DNA of 64,000 bases from Diplolepis rosae (GCA_030998225.1 JAPYXD010000744.1:2914001-2978000), one strand, 5' to 3'. Shown: positions 28,801 through 40,107, counted from the stretch's first letter. Translations and numbers: made by a program. The notes: generated from the letters alone by a model not told the origin.

Positions 28801-30410
28801 ATCACTACCAGGCCATTATTCTCTGTTCTCTGCTTATTTAAATAATGTGCTGGGTGTGTTAATCACTACCAAGCCATTATTCTCTGTTATTTGTTTATTT
28901 AAATAATGTGCTGGGTGTGTTAGTCACTACCAGGCCATTATTCTCTGTTCTCTGTTTATTTAAATAATGTGCTGGGTGTGTTAATCACTACCAGGCCATT
29001 ATTCTCTGTTCTCTGTTTATTTAAATAATGTGCTGGGTGTGTTAATCACTACCAGGCCATTATTCTCTGTTCTCTGTTTATTTAAATAATGTGCTGGGTG
29101 TGTTAGTCACTACCAGGCCATTATTCTCTGTTCTCTGTTTATTTAAATAATGTGCTGGGTGTGTTAATCACTACCAGGCCATTATTCTCTGTTCTCTGCT
29201 TATTTAAATAATGTGCTGGGTGTGTTAGTCACTACCAGGCCATTATTCTCTGTTCTCTGCTTATTTAAATAATGTTCTTGGTGTGTTGATCACTACCAGG
29301 CCATTACTCTCTGTTGCTTGTTTATTTAAATAATGTGCTGGGTGTGTTAATCACTACCAGGCCATTATTCTCTGTTCTCTGTTTATTTAAATAATGTGCT
29401 GGGTGTGTTAATCACTACCAGGCCATTATTCTCTGTTCTCTGTTTATTTAAATAATGTGCTGGGTGTGTTAATCACTACCAGGCCATTATTCTCTGTTCT
29501 CTGCTTATTTAAATAATGTGCTGGGTGTGTTAATCACTACCAGGCCATTATTCTCTGTTCTCTGTTTATTTAAATAATGTGCTGGGTGTGTTAATCACTA
29601 CCAGGCCATTATTCTCTGTTCTCTGTTTATTTAAATAATGTGCTGGGTGTGTTAATCACTACCAGGCCATTATTCTCTGTTCTCTGCTTATTTAAATAAT
29701 GTGCTGGGTGTGTTAATCACTACCAGGCCATTATTCTCTGTTCTCTGTTTATTTAAATAATGTGCTGGGTGTGTTAATCACTACCAGGCCATTATTCTCT
29801 GTTCTCTGTTTATTTAAATAATGTGCTGGGTGTGTTAATCACTACCAGGCCATTATTCTCTGTTCTCTGCTTATTTAAATAATGTGCTGGGTGTGTTAAT
29901 CACTACCAGGCCATTATTCTCTGTTCTCTGTTTATTTAAATAATGTGCTGGGTGTGTTAATCACTACCAGGCCATTATTCTCTGTTCTCTGCTTATTTAA
30001 ATAATGTGCTGGGTGTGTTAATCACTACCAGGCCATTATTCTCTGTTCTCTGTTTATTTAAATAATGTGCTGGGTGTGTTAATCACTACCAGGCCATTAT
30101 TCTCTGTTCTCTGCTTATTTAAATAATGTGCTGGGTGTGTTAATCACTACCAGGCCATTATTCTCTGTTCTCTGCTTATTTAAATAATGTGCTGGGTGCG
30201 TTAGTCACTACCAGGCCATTATTCTCTGTTCTCTGCTTATTTAAATAATGTGCTGGGTGTGTTAATCACTACCAGGCCATTATTCTCTGTTCTCTGTTTA
30301 TTTAAATAATGTGCTGGGTGTGTTAATCACTACCAGGCCATTATTCTCTGTTCTCTGCTTATTTTAATAATGTGCTGGGTGCGTTAATCACTACCAGGCC
30401 ATTATTCTCT

Positions 30411-30545
30411 GTTGTTTGTTTAAATATCGTGCTGGGTGTGTTAATCACTACCAGGCCATTATGCTCGTCTCAAACGTTTTATTATTTAAATAATGTGCTG
30501 GGTATGTGAACCATTTCCAGGCCATTATTCTCGACTTGACAATTT
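30411..30545. repeat. Degenerate edge of the satellite array
   Basis: The last two to three units carry many substitutions and length changes (for example GTTGTTTGTTTAAATATCG and ATGCTCGTCTCAAACG), and the pattern is lost after about 30,545. Poor homogenisation at array ends is usual for satellites. Confidence 0.85.
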
Positions 30546-31369
30546 TAATTTTTTAAATAGTGTACCGAATATACTAGGTACCTCCCAAAGGTGAATCATG
30601 GATCCTCATTTGTAATATACCTTCATGAAAGATCAGTATAATTAATTTACAGGTAGTAACAGCGTTCATTACAACTATTTCGTAAATCGTTTATCGGAAC
30701 GGTTTATTTAGGGCACACGCCTGAATTCAGTTTCGAGCGTTTGGTATTTCCTGTCTAAGATCATTTTTTCTCTAGAGTTTTCTGCACGTTTTCTCGGTCG
30801 TTTTCCTACGTTATAGCGCGCGAGCGTTGACCTGAAAATAAAACATTACACCTTTTGGTGTTAAAATACGTGTGTCACTGGACGTAACAAAACAGGCTTT
30901 CTACAACTTAATCGTTTCCATTTTTTGGAAATTATAATAAATTCTTTAATGGCTAAAAGCATTAAAAATAAAATTTCCAAAACAAAATTCTTGTAAAAAA
31001 AATACTGAATTTGGTAAAAACTTATTCATTTTAGAAATATGGAAACTGCTAGGTTGTATTAGGTCTTTTTCCTGAAAAAACGATTCTTGATTTATTTGAA
31101 TCACATCATTTTCTTTAAATTTGGTTTGAAGCAATAAGAAAAAAAGTCGGGGTAAAAATAAAATTTGTTAAATTTATTTTTTCTTATGCTTCAAATATTT
31201 TTCTTGGAAATTGATCTCTTTTCTTTGAAATGATCTCTTCAATAATAATTTTTCTATTTTTGGAAGCAAAATTATCTTTTTTTACCTAAGACATATGGCA
31301 ATTTCAATAGATGAATGTAAATGAAGTGTTTTCTGATTTAAGAAAATACATAAATTATATGTGAATTTA
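30546..31369. other. AT-rich DNA, no gene recognised
   Basis: Unique-looking AT-rich sequence directly beside the satellite. It holds a small hairpin (GTACC...GGTAC near 30,560) and an AATAAA near 30,838 followed by a GT-rich tract. The 62-codon minus-strand frame at 30,946-31,134 is low complexity and has no family features, so it is not called. Confidence 0.6.
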
Positions 31370-31735
31370 CACCTCAAACTTTTCTTGATATGAAGCTAAG
31401 TCGACAAACGGTTACTAAAAAATAAAATACATTGAATAAAATTTTTTGGAATTTAACATCTTTTACATGACAATTCGTATGTATATATATAAACTACCAT
31501 CGGAAATTACAGATTGACCTGGAGTTTCAACTTTCGTCAAAGTGTTTTATTTTATAGAAGGATATTACAAAAGAAATTTTAATTTAGATTTAGATTTCAA
31601 AAGGTTTTTTTCAGTATGTCTTCATAGTGATTTCTTAACCTAATCAAAATATTTTTAGAAATTCTTTTCTGGATTCTATCTTGGGGTTGAACAGAATTAA
31701 GAAAAGTCATGCAATTTTTAAAATATGTAGCTTCT
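31370..31735 (+). repeat. Interspersed repeat R1, copy 1
   Basis: About 360 bp that reappears inverted at 46,195-46,530 and as a fragment at 43,530-43,660. Shared blocks include CTACCATCGGAAATTACAG, GTATGTCTTCATAGTGATTT and TTTTCTGGATTCTAT. Identity looks like roughly 85 percent by eye. No coding capacity is evident, and the element class is unknown. Confidence 0.75.
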
Positions 31736-32150
31736 TCAAGAAGTTTTTAAAAATCGATGTATATTATATTTTAATAAATTTAGAAATTTTTATCAAAATA
31801 TTGATAGTTTGAATTTTTTGAATTCTTCAAATGAATGTAGTACAATCATCATTTGAAATTTGATGATTTTTCATTACCATGTTTGATTCTAGAGCAGAAT
31901 CTAGCAGAAAAATTCGAAAAACATCTTAATTAGTTAGAAAAATACTATGAAAACTTACCTTTGAAATGAGACTACAGACTTTTCACAATGTTAATTAATT
32001 TTAGAGTTATTAATCTTATTAAGAAAGATCTAAATTTTATGTCTTTTAGATTCTCATCATATGAGAATTAAAGTTTTGGTTTTATGTGAAAAATCATTTT
32101 CGGAATTTTCGTCAAATCTTTACGTTTTGAGATCCTTTGAGTCAGAAAAA
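31736..32150. other. AT-rich DNA, no gene recognised
   Basis: Low-complexity AT-rich sequence between repeats R1 and R2. No reading frame, TIR or RNA motif was recognised. Confidence 0.5.
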
Positions 32151-32166
32151 ACGGTTTTTACGAAAG

Positions 32167-32190
32167 TGTCTGTCTGTCTGTCTGTCCGTC
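32167..32190. repeat. (TGTC)n microsatellite
   Basis: Five to six tandem TGTC units at the head of repeat R2. A decayed version (CTGTCTATCTGTCTC) stands at the head of the other R2 copy near 59,356. Confidence 0.9.
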
Positions 32191-32600
32191 AGCAGTAGTA
32201 ATAGGTCATATACTCAATATTTCTGGATAGAAAGAAATTGTCGGATTGAATTGAGCTTTGGCATACATTATCGCAGCTGAAAAAGTAAGGACAAGTTCGT
32301 TAACCAGCTACATCTGACAAAAATTGTCAAAATAGGAGCATTTTTTGTGTTTTTGAAAAAAACTTTATGTAAAAATCAAAAATTTTAAGACCTGTTTCTG
32401 ATAATTCTCGTAAAACTCTACTAATTATCCTCATAATATTTTGCAATTAAAATAAAATTAAGAAAGTCACATTATATTAAAACTTGAAAAAAGTCAATAT
32501 CCATTTTCCAGTTAAATTATACGAGATACGAATAAAAGTTATGATAAAAAAAATGGTTTACTACATAAAGATCTACAAGAGTAATAACTGTAAAGTGACA
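32190..32600 (+). repeat. Interspersed repeat R2, copy 1
   Basis: Matches 59,356-60,260 when the insertion in that copy is skipped. Shared blocks include GGATTGAATTGAGCTTTG / AGATTGAATTGCGCTTTG, AAGTTCGTTAACCAGCTACA, and TTAAATTATACGAGATACGA. No protein is recognisable. It may be an old retroposon or TIR element. Confidence 0.7.
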
Positions 32601-33644
32601 TGCTTGACGACATGTCTGCTATTATATTGACCAAAAATAATTTCTCATTTTTTTGGCTTTGGGTCAGCCTCTTTTTATTTTCTTCTACACTGAAAGAAAT
32701 GGTATTGTGTTTCTACCTAACCGAGTTTGTTAGAGAATTTCTATGCAAATTAGAAAGAAAATCTTCTTACTTCAGTTATATTATTTTGTGTGTTAATAAG
32801 CATGAATAAGAAATTAACAAATACTAGTTGAGCTAATAACATGTCTTTAAATTAGCTATCAGCTCAGGAAACTTTCATAAATGTCCTTCTGATTGTATTA
32901 TCCATCGACTGTTATGCTGATTTAGCAAAACAAAATGGTTTGTTTCAAGGATGTATATTGGTGTGCGTTCAAACGTTTGCAGAGTGATCGTATGTGATCA
33001 TGCAAACAAAACACGTATTGCTGGTATCGATTTAATTTTTTTTTTTTTAGATTTATAATCAACCACTGATATAATACACTGTAAAAAAATTTGATGTAAT
33101 TTTACCACGTTTAACGTAGAGTCGATTATTACCCACGTTTAACGTAGGATTTTTACGCAAGTCTGCAAAAATACAATTCTCTCTGTTATTTTACTATGAG
33201 GTTATGTGAAACATCAGTGAGAGTTGTAAATTTACAATCGGTACAGAAATGTGCAGGTTATAGTAATTTTCTCGTATATATTGCAGGAAATTTCCAATCC
33301 GCTGTAAGTTTGCTTGGCGTCAGTAATATTACATTGCGGATGTGATAAATTTATGTATATATATTTTGAATATTAATTTATAATTAAGAAATAAGATAAA
33401 ATAAGGTGAAATAAGAAACATATAAGAAACATATAAAAAGAAATATTTTATTGTGAAACAGAATGATAATTTTATATTAATACATTTTATGAAATTTATT
33501 TTCTCGTTCTTGAAGGAGATCTGAAAAAAAAGTCACATAAAGTTGTGTCTGTTGGAACGTTCATTATAAATCAGTTTAAAGTAATTATTGAACACAATTT
33601 ATTACCTTAATTAAAAGAACTTTTTTTTTAAACTATTAGCTGAA

Positions 33645-33715
33645 ATTCCTTCTTGAGAACCTTTATGCAACTTTAATAATCTGGAAAAAATGAAAGATAG
33701 TATAGTATTTAAAAT
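33645..33715 (+). repeat. Partial upstream copy of the 174-bp repeat
   Basis: AATAATCTGGAAAAAATGAA and AGTATAGTAT match the internal part of the tandem repeat at 33,887-34,520. The two are now separated by the insert at 33,716-33,887. Confidence 0.6.
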
Positions 33716-33887
33716 TAATTAGATGAGTTTGAAATTTTTGTCACTGCCTACATTATCGAAGGTTCACTAATCGTGTATCAGATAGGATACATTGTCGACA
33801 GGTGTCCTTGTAGAAAATTTCAAACTCTTATATCGCAAATAATGCAATTGAATTTAAATATTTAAAGAATTTGAAAATCTTTCTAAA
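33716..33887 (+). repeat. Stand-alone copy of the spacer of the tRNA-like array
   Basis: Closely matches (close to 90 percent by eye) the non-tRNA part of the 339-bp units at 60,958-62,787. It includes TTTTTGTCACTGCCTACATT, GTATCAGATAGGATAC, TTGTCGACAGGTGTCC and TATATCGCAAATAATGCAA. Here there is no tRNA-like part. The segment contains inverted ends GAGTTTGAAATTT and AAATTTCAAACTC, so it may be a small mobile unit by itself. It interrupts the 174-bp tandem repeat of element A. Confidence 0.8.
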
Positions 33888-34520
33888 AATCTTTCCAAAA
33901 CGACAACATTTTTTTAAAAAAATAAACAGCGGAGGTTTTCCAACTTTTATAATCTGGAAAAAAATAAAAAATAGTATAGTATCATTGTATCAATTTCAGA
34001 GGATTATTACAAAAATCTCAAAAATAATTACAAACTTTAATTATTACCTTAAAAACATGAAAACTTTTCCAAAACGACAACATTTAAAAAACAAAAGAAA
34101 CAGCGGAGGTTTTCCAACTTTTATAATCTGGAAAAAAATGAAAAATAGTATAGTATCATTGTATCAATTTCAGAGGATTATTACAAAAATCTCAAAAGTA
34201 ATTACAAACTTTAATTATTACCTTAAAAACATGAAAACTTTTCCAAAACGACAACATTTAAAAAAAAAAAGAAACAGCGGAGGTTTTCCAACTTTTATAA
34301 TCTGGAAAAAATGATAAATAGTATAGTATCATTGTATCAATTTCAGAGGATTATTACAAAATTCTCAAAAGGAATTACCAACTTTAATTATTACATTAAA
34401 AACATGAAAACTTTTTCAAAACAACAATTTTTTTCTAAAAAAAACAGTGGAGATTTTCCAACTTTGATAATCTGGAAAGAAAATGAAAAGTATTATAGTA
34501 TCATTGTATCATTGTATCTA
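33887..34520. repeat. Tandem repeat, about 174 bp, four diverged copies
   Basis: TTTCCAAAACGACAACATTT and GGTTTTCCAACTTTTATAAT recur about every 174 bp; ATGAAAACTTTT stands at 34,057, 34,231 and 34,404. Because 174 is a multiple of three, a 147-codon plus-strand frame stays open through the copies. It is lysine/asparagine-rich, lies opposite to the element's genes and is not believed to be a gene. Confidence 0.85.
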
Positions 34521-34630
34521 ATATCTACTAATCATTATAAAATTATGCTCACTTAAATTGTTCGTAAAGAAAATAACAGTTGCAAAGAATAAATAAATAT
34601 CAAATATTACCTTCAACATAAAAACTCAAT

Positions 34631-36537
34631 TTAACAATCCACTTCTAGTTTGCTTAAATTTCTGTATAAAGTTAGGACTTTACTTTTGTCAGATTGGGAT
34701 GCTCTTGTCCCTTTTTCCGAAATAATGTTGCACAAATACATCTCAATAAAAAGCAGTATGCAAACATTACTTTTGGGATATGTCCGATTAAAAACAAAGT
34801 ACACGCATAGGAGCATTTGTAGAGCTTCTATGAAACAGTCCGTTTCTTCAAACTTTTGTTCATCCATAGCTAGCCAATATTTCGTTTTGTCCCCTGTTAA
34901 GCAAAAAAAGATAATTAGAATTTTTATAAGTTCTAATGACAATTATAGTTGTATAAATTAAATAAAGTAATTAAAGTTGACTTGCCATTATAAAGAATAC
35001 AAGGATGCTCAACGGGAATAACGTCACTGTTTTCAAGGTCAGCATTATCTTCGCTTCGTTTTGTCTATAGAAAATTAACATATTTATATACTTTTACATA
35101 ACTTAAGTATACTTTTTAATATAAATGACGAATAAGTGCAATGAAAAATTAAAAAATAGGATAATCGAAAAACTTACTGGATGAAGTATGATCAAAGTAC
35201 TCATGGTTTCTTTGAATATCCTCGGTAGAACTGACATTGCATCGTGATTTTTAACATTCTCTGTGCAACCTTCTCCTATTTCTTTGAAAAACATTTTTAA
35301 TTTTCCAAAAACGTAGAGTTTATGCAGGTTTTGTGTAAATCTGTGGCTACATTCCCGCACTGTGTGGCCAGTTAATTTTTGAAAATGCCAAAATAGGGCT
35401 TCTTTTTGCAGAAGTATTTGCCATTGTGTTAAAATTTCTGTTATTTTTGGAACATTGGAAATATCATTCAAATACTGTCGTTGTGATCCATATGTCATAT
35501 CTAAGTTTTCAACTATCATTCTGATTTCGTCTTCAGTATGAACCTTATGAAGATTGATGTGTTGAAGATAATTTTTTCTCTCCTCAACAGATAAATTATT
35601 TTCATCAGGAGAAATTACATCTGGTTGCCAATTAATACAACCCGATTGTACTTTCATCGCAATCCTTCTCATGTTTAAAGGAATTTTTAACTTTTGCTGC
35701 AAAGATTGGCGTTTGTGCGGCCTGTTTAAATAGAAGTTACGGTCCCTCAGTCTTCTAAAAATCAAGTTGTACCCATTATCGAAACGCGTTCCATCATCAT
35801 TTCTATCTTCAAATGTTTGAGGAAAATCTGTAACTAGCTGTTTTGCGACTTTCCTCAGGACGTCAACTGTTATCTCGGTACTATAAAATCGCATGTCATC
35901 AACTACCGATTGAATGATGTTCATGATGATCGAGATATTTTTTGTGCCCTCGGTCAGTTCTTGCAATGTCGAATCAGAAATTTTTCTCCACGAAAAGACA
36001 TAAGAGTCCCAACCTAAAAAGGCTTTCTTTTTTTGTTCCAAATAAAGAGAAATTGAATCTTCTTTATCATTTTGAAAAGAATTCTTTACTTGAGGATTAG
36101 GATTTTTTTCAGCTAAGGTAACCATGGCTGCATTATTTTCTTTATCTTCCTCTATGCTTTCTTCATTGGTGTTGGAATTATCATCTTGGTTTTCATTTAC
36201 ATTTTTTTAGGGCTCTGCATATCGTTTGTAGAACAGCTTTCCTTGGACGTGGTTTCTTCCCTTTGTTGAGAAAAATCGTCTTCGGTATTAGGATTTGCCG
36301 AAACCCACTCCTGCCCAAATTCCAATAAAATAAAAGACTTCATTTCTGTCATAAAAAATAAAAGTATTTCATCTTCGTCCATTTCAGTACCGTCCTCTTC
36401 TAATACAATTTTATGAGCTACAATATTTAATTTCTTGCTTCCTGTTTCCATTATATTCCGCATCATATTTTCGGTACTAAAAAGCATGATAGCAGCCTTT
36501 TTTTCCTATCGGCTGATCAAACTTTTACTACGCGCAT
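34631..36537 (-). pseudogene. Second gene of element A: CIDE-N-like transposon-associated protein, frameshifted
   Basis: Three-exon model on the minus strand: 36,537-35,178, 35,064-34,986 and 34,893-34,631, ending in TGA after LSKLEVDC. Splice signals are CCA|GTAAGT, TCTATAG|ACA, an unusual GC donor ATG|GCAAGT, and TTAACAG|GGG. Phases fit and the joined C-terminus reads through (HPCILYNGDKTKYW). The first exon holds KIVLEEDGTEMDEDEIL, which closely resembles the CIDE-N fold of the CIDE/DFF proteins. It continues into a region with DDMRFYS and YLNRPHKRQ, which I associate with uncharacterised proteins encoded by animal transposons. Full length would be about 565 residues. Breaks: a TGA at 36,517-36,519 (codon 7 from the 36,537 ATG) and two frameshifts, each in a seven-A run (36,498-36,504 and 36,202-36,208) that would need one more A. 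An internal start at 36,487 is also possible. Role unknown; probably an accessory to transposition. Confidence 0.65.
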
Positions 36538-36952
36538 CTGGAAAATAGTATAAAATAGCGTTATTAATTATTCACATGAAAAATATTTATATGTGTTTCG
36601 TATTATCATATTTTATCAATATTCCATCAATCAGTAAATGAGCGGAAATGAAATATCTTAGTTACTTCGAAAATTAAAAGTAACGCTTACACTGTAAACG
36701 CGTCCAGTAACTTAAGAGCGTTGGAATCGAATCTTTACTTTACACTTCTCTCGATTTTACTCAACGAACATTCTAAAAAGACACAGAGATAGAAAGTTAG
36801 CGACAAAGTTTGTAAAAATTTGGCAAAGTTGTAAAATTTTTTGATTATGTGTATTTGTTTTATACATTTACAATTATAAGCTAGCTAATTTCCAATTGTA
36901 GCACATTCAATTTCAACATGCAAACTTTACATTTTAAAAGTTTAATTTTAAC
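36538..36952. other. Interval between the two element A genes
   Basis: 415 bp of AT-rich DNA. It must hold the end of the transposase transcript and the promoter or an upstream intron of the second gene (minus-strand TTTTCCAG lies directly before the 36,537 ATG). No clear polyadenylation signal was seen on the minus strand. Confidence 0.5.
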
Positions 36953-39685
36953 TCACTCTTGCACGTTAGAATCGAAAGGCTGATATTTTGGCACGTAAAC
37001 TGGTGTGGACAAAATGGTCAATTGTGGCAAAGGATCAGGAGAAAGCAACGAGGAATATGAAAAAGAGGATGTAATGCTCGTGTTGATTTCATCTTCGTAA
37101 TGATGAAAAACGCTTACATCTTCATTGTAAATAATTTCATTTTCAGGTCCAATGAACGCTATTTCAGTTTTATTGGCGTTGATGACAATGACGTAAATAG
37201 TACAAATTAAAAAATTCCCATACTTGTTCTTCCCAATGCAAATGGACATATCTTTAGCATACAAAATTCCTCTAAACTTGACTTTTTCGCTAATAAATTT
37301 GTCACTATTGTGATTTCCCTCAAAGCAGGTCCTGATTGCTTGATTTATAGCATCATCTTTAAAGTCCTGTGCATCGTATTTTTTCAATTTCTCTGCTTCG
37401 GCGTAAGTGTCATGCTTAAAAACATTCGAGGCCTGTTTTAGCTGATGCTTGTAAGCAAGTCTTTGTGTCAAATTTTTAAAGTTTTGAATATGCTTAACTT
37501 GCTTTTTGAAATCACCGTGTTTACTTTCAAACCTTAGCGTCCACAAATGCTTAAGAGGTCCAAACAGTTCCACCAGCTTTGGATAGTGGTATATAAATTC
37601 ATGCTTTGGTTTCAAATTGTCGTTTGGAAAACACTCTTTTCTTAACTCTAGAAATTGACGGATTTCAAAAGCCAATGAGGCAATTTGACCCATTGATAAT
37701 GCAGGAGCACAAACTAACTGGCAAACCTTTTTTAAATGTGTTACCATTCGCCACACTAGATCATTAAAGTCTTTTACGACATCCGCAACTACTGCCGTAA
37801 ATACTTGCATCAGTCGTCTCATCTGACTTGCTGTACCTGTTAATTTCTTTTTTTGTACTCCCGTAACTTGTATTTGTGGAATAAAAATAGCACCTTCTGA
37901 TAGAAGCTTGATGTCATTGAGAAGAAAATTCGGCAATCCTGTTCGAAACCAATTTTGCTGCGCAAAGTAGCGAATGGCTAGCCATATATCTGACTGTACA
38001 ATCCCCTCAAAAAGATCATGTGCTACACAGGGAGGTAATCCGGGATTTGCTACATGAAAGTAGTTTAATATGTTAAAGGGACAATCCCTTTTTATACCTA
38101 TCTCAATGTTTTTAGATTTTTTAGCCTTTTCAACGCACTTAGTGTAGGTTTCAATAGTTCTCCATTCTCTAACACGGAAAAAGTTGTTGAGAAAATCATC
38201 TCTACTTATTTCGCAGTAACGACAAAAATTGTTTCATTTGCTAAAGTTTTCTGTGTAGCCACCTATTTGATGGCTACCCAAACTATCGCCCAATATTGCA
38301 ATTAAAGTTCCATAGAAAGTTGTGGTTTGTCCATCAACAAAAATAGTTATTCCATTTGTTTCCAAATCTTGCAAATCTGCAACAAGTTTTTTCAAAAGCT
38401 TTTCCCACCCGAAAGAAGCAATGTATTTGTCAAAGCACAATATAACTAATTTAATATTATCAATTTTGGATCGCAAATGCGGAGGTATCTTTAATATTAT
38501 CATATAAACTGCAATAATTTTATACTTCTTTTTTGAAGCATCTATACAATTGCATACCTCGAAAGCATCCTGAAATAATATAATTTTTATAAAATTTTGC
38601 ATAGTCATAAGGACATAATTCTTTAGTATAAGTTTTCCGTCAGTTACATCAAATAATCCACCCTCCCTTCCCTTTGATGATGGCTTTTGACAGTATTTCC
38701 TAATTTTACTGTCGCATAGCATCGAAAACAACGTGTCTAAAATAGGAACATATGTATAAAAACATCCAGTGTAAGAACCATCGTCATTCGTAAACGACAC
38801 CTCTATTGGAAATATTATATTAAAATTTTTCTTAAAGAAATCCTTTCTCATATAAGTATTCCGTAACAAACCTATTTTGGTATTAAAGGCATTTGTTAAT
38901 CCGCAAAAGCTATTAATAAAGACCTGTTTCACAGATTCCTTGTCGTGATCGGGTAAATTAATATTATCCAACGTGGAAAGAAAATCTTGTTTACAAGCAG
39001 TGAAAGCTTTTGATGTTTTCTCAACAACTTCTTGTACAATTGGCTCCGATGCATAATGATGCGTGCTTAAGTTAAGGCACATTTCGGCTAATGTTTTTGT
39101 CGCTTCGGGAAGCTTAGATGCATGAGCTTGCATGATGAAAGAAACTTCCTCTGAATTTGATGAAACATCTGATAACAGCTGAAACTTATTGTCCAACTGA
39201 ATTCTCTGAAACTCATTTTCATGTTCAACATCTACATCCATCACCGCATATTCTGAATTCACGATCTCTGATTCTTTATTTTGCTTACTGACAGTGCTCT
39301 CATCTGTTGAGTGTATTCTGCAAACATGAACAGAATAAGTATTTGCATTATCAAAAACGATGCTCTTATGTTGACATTTTGAAAATGGACAAATGATTGT
39401 ATCAGTGGGAGAACTTAAATGGAATCTCATATGTTTGTTGAAATGAATCCTATTATTTGTTGTAAAATTGCAATTTGCAACATTGCATTTGAAGAGTCCT
39501 TTATTTTCATGACTATGTTGCAAGTAAATATGTCTTGTAAAATTTTTATATTCTGTAAAAATGTTATTGCACTTTCGATACTGACACGGTATTCTTAAAT
39601 TTGGCAAATGTTCATGTAATCGTTGATGCTTATTGTACAGACGAATGTTCAACAATTTACAATTACAAGATTGGCACATTATCAT
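36953..39685 (-). pseudogene. Zinc-finger transposase of element A, interrupted by one in-frame TGA
   Basis: One 911-codon frame from ATG 39,685 to TGA 36,953, broken only by a TGA at 38,234-38,236 (codon 484). The N-terminus has four C2H2-type fingers (C4/C7/H20/H24, C34/C39/H52/H57, C67/C72/H85/H89, C99/C104/H120/H125), suited to binding transposon ends. Around the stop lie GDSLGSHQIGGYTENFSK and FCRYC, then AHDLFEGI (about 555-562), KPKHEFIYHYPKL (692-704) and WTLRFESKHGDFK (715-727). These are conserved blocks I associate with transposases of animal CACTG-ended DNA transposons; the catalytic acidic residues were not assigned. Homologous text continues in frame on both sides of the TGA, so it is a nonsense change rather than a gene end. 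An upstream exon is possible: a minus-strand donor AAAG|GTAAGT lies at 40,406-40,415. A palindrome separates that donor from the ATG. The gene is probably inactive unless the stop is read through. Confidence 0.75.
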
Positions 39686-39916
39686 TTCAAGGCCGTTAAT
39701 TATTAGAAAAATAAACAGGAATTATGTGGGGGAAAGACATTGCCGACACCAGCTTACAAATATAGTTGTATCATCCTTCAGCATTCGAAAGTATACATAT
39801 CACCTGAAATTCACATTTAAATTAATTTAGGTATGTTTAACGTCCAAGTGTTGATAATTATGAAGAAGAAAACGGGTACAAATCGGACATTTATTTTCAG
39901 ATCTTTAAAAAATTTT

Positions 39917-39956
39917 GCCAACGTTTCACTTCCACTCCAAAAGCATCATCAGGGCA
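39917..39956 (-). ncRNA. Hammerhead-ribozyme-like motif, palindrome 1 left arm
   Basis: Minus-strand RNA reads UGCC, CUGAUGA, a hairpin (GCUUU...GGAGU loop...GGAAGU side), GAAAC, GUU, GGCA. UGCC and GGCA can form stem I; CUGAUGA and GAAAC match the hammerhead core, and GUU fits the GUH cleavage site. Stem III is missing except for the self-complementary ACGU, as in minimal hammerheads of Penelope-like elements that act as dimers. One extra base follows CUGAUGA. Activity is not shown. Confidence 0.5.
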
Positions 39957-40107
39957 TACAAAATTCAGCGATAGATTACATTACATGGAATTTTTTGGAA
40001 TATAATGATTAAGTCAAAACATGACAAAACCATTGACTGTCATGTTTTGACTTAATCATTATATTCCAATAAATTCCATGTAATGTAATCTATCGCTGAA
40101 TTTTGTA

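Larger units (their letters stand above)
1..30410. repeat. 61-bp satellite DNA array, about 500 monomers
   Basis: A head-to-tail array of a 61-bp monomer that already runs at base 1, so its left end is outside the window. Taking ATTATTCTCTG as monomer start, the common variable sites are position 19 (T or C) and position 48 (A or G). Most of the rest is constant, including a 12-bp perfect dyad, TTATTTAAATAA. From the GGCC at 55 to the GGCC at 30,397 is 30,342 bp, which equals 497 monomers plus 25 bp. The 25 bp are explained by a 1-bp insertion near 7,913 and a 24-bp partial monomer at 22,813-22,836. No open reading frame of note, no CENP-B-box-like motif and no inserted element were seen. A pericentromeric or other heterochromatic block is an inference. 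Confidence 0.98.

Noticed and set aside
30610..30890. Possible LTR (TGTAATATACC...GGACGTAACA with AATAAA inside)
   Set aside because: No inverted terminal match and no target duplication could be found at any choice of ends.
33871..34556. Plus-strand frames of 147 and 81 codons with internal repeats
   Set aside because: They result from a 174-bp tandem repeat whose length is a multiple of three, and run opposite to the element's real genes.
36535..36960. Splicing of the transposase end (AGA|GTGAGT) onto the CIDE-N-like exon (TTTTCCAG|ATG) to make a fusion
   Set aside because: The joined phase meets a stop within three codons, so a fusion protein is not produced.
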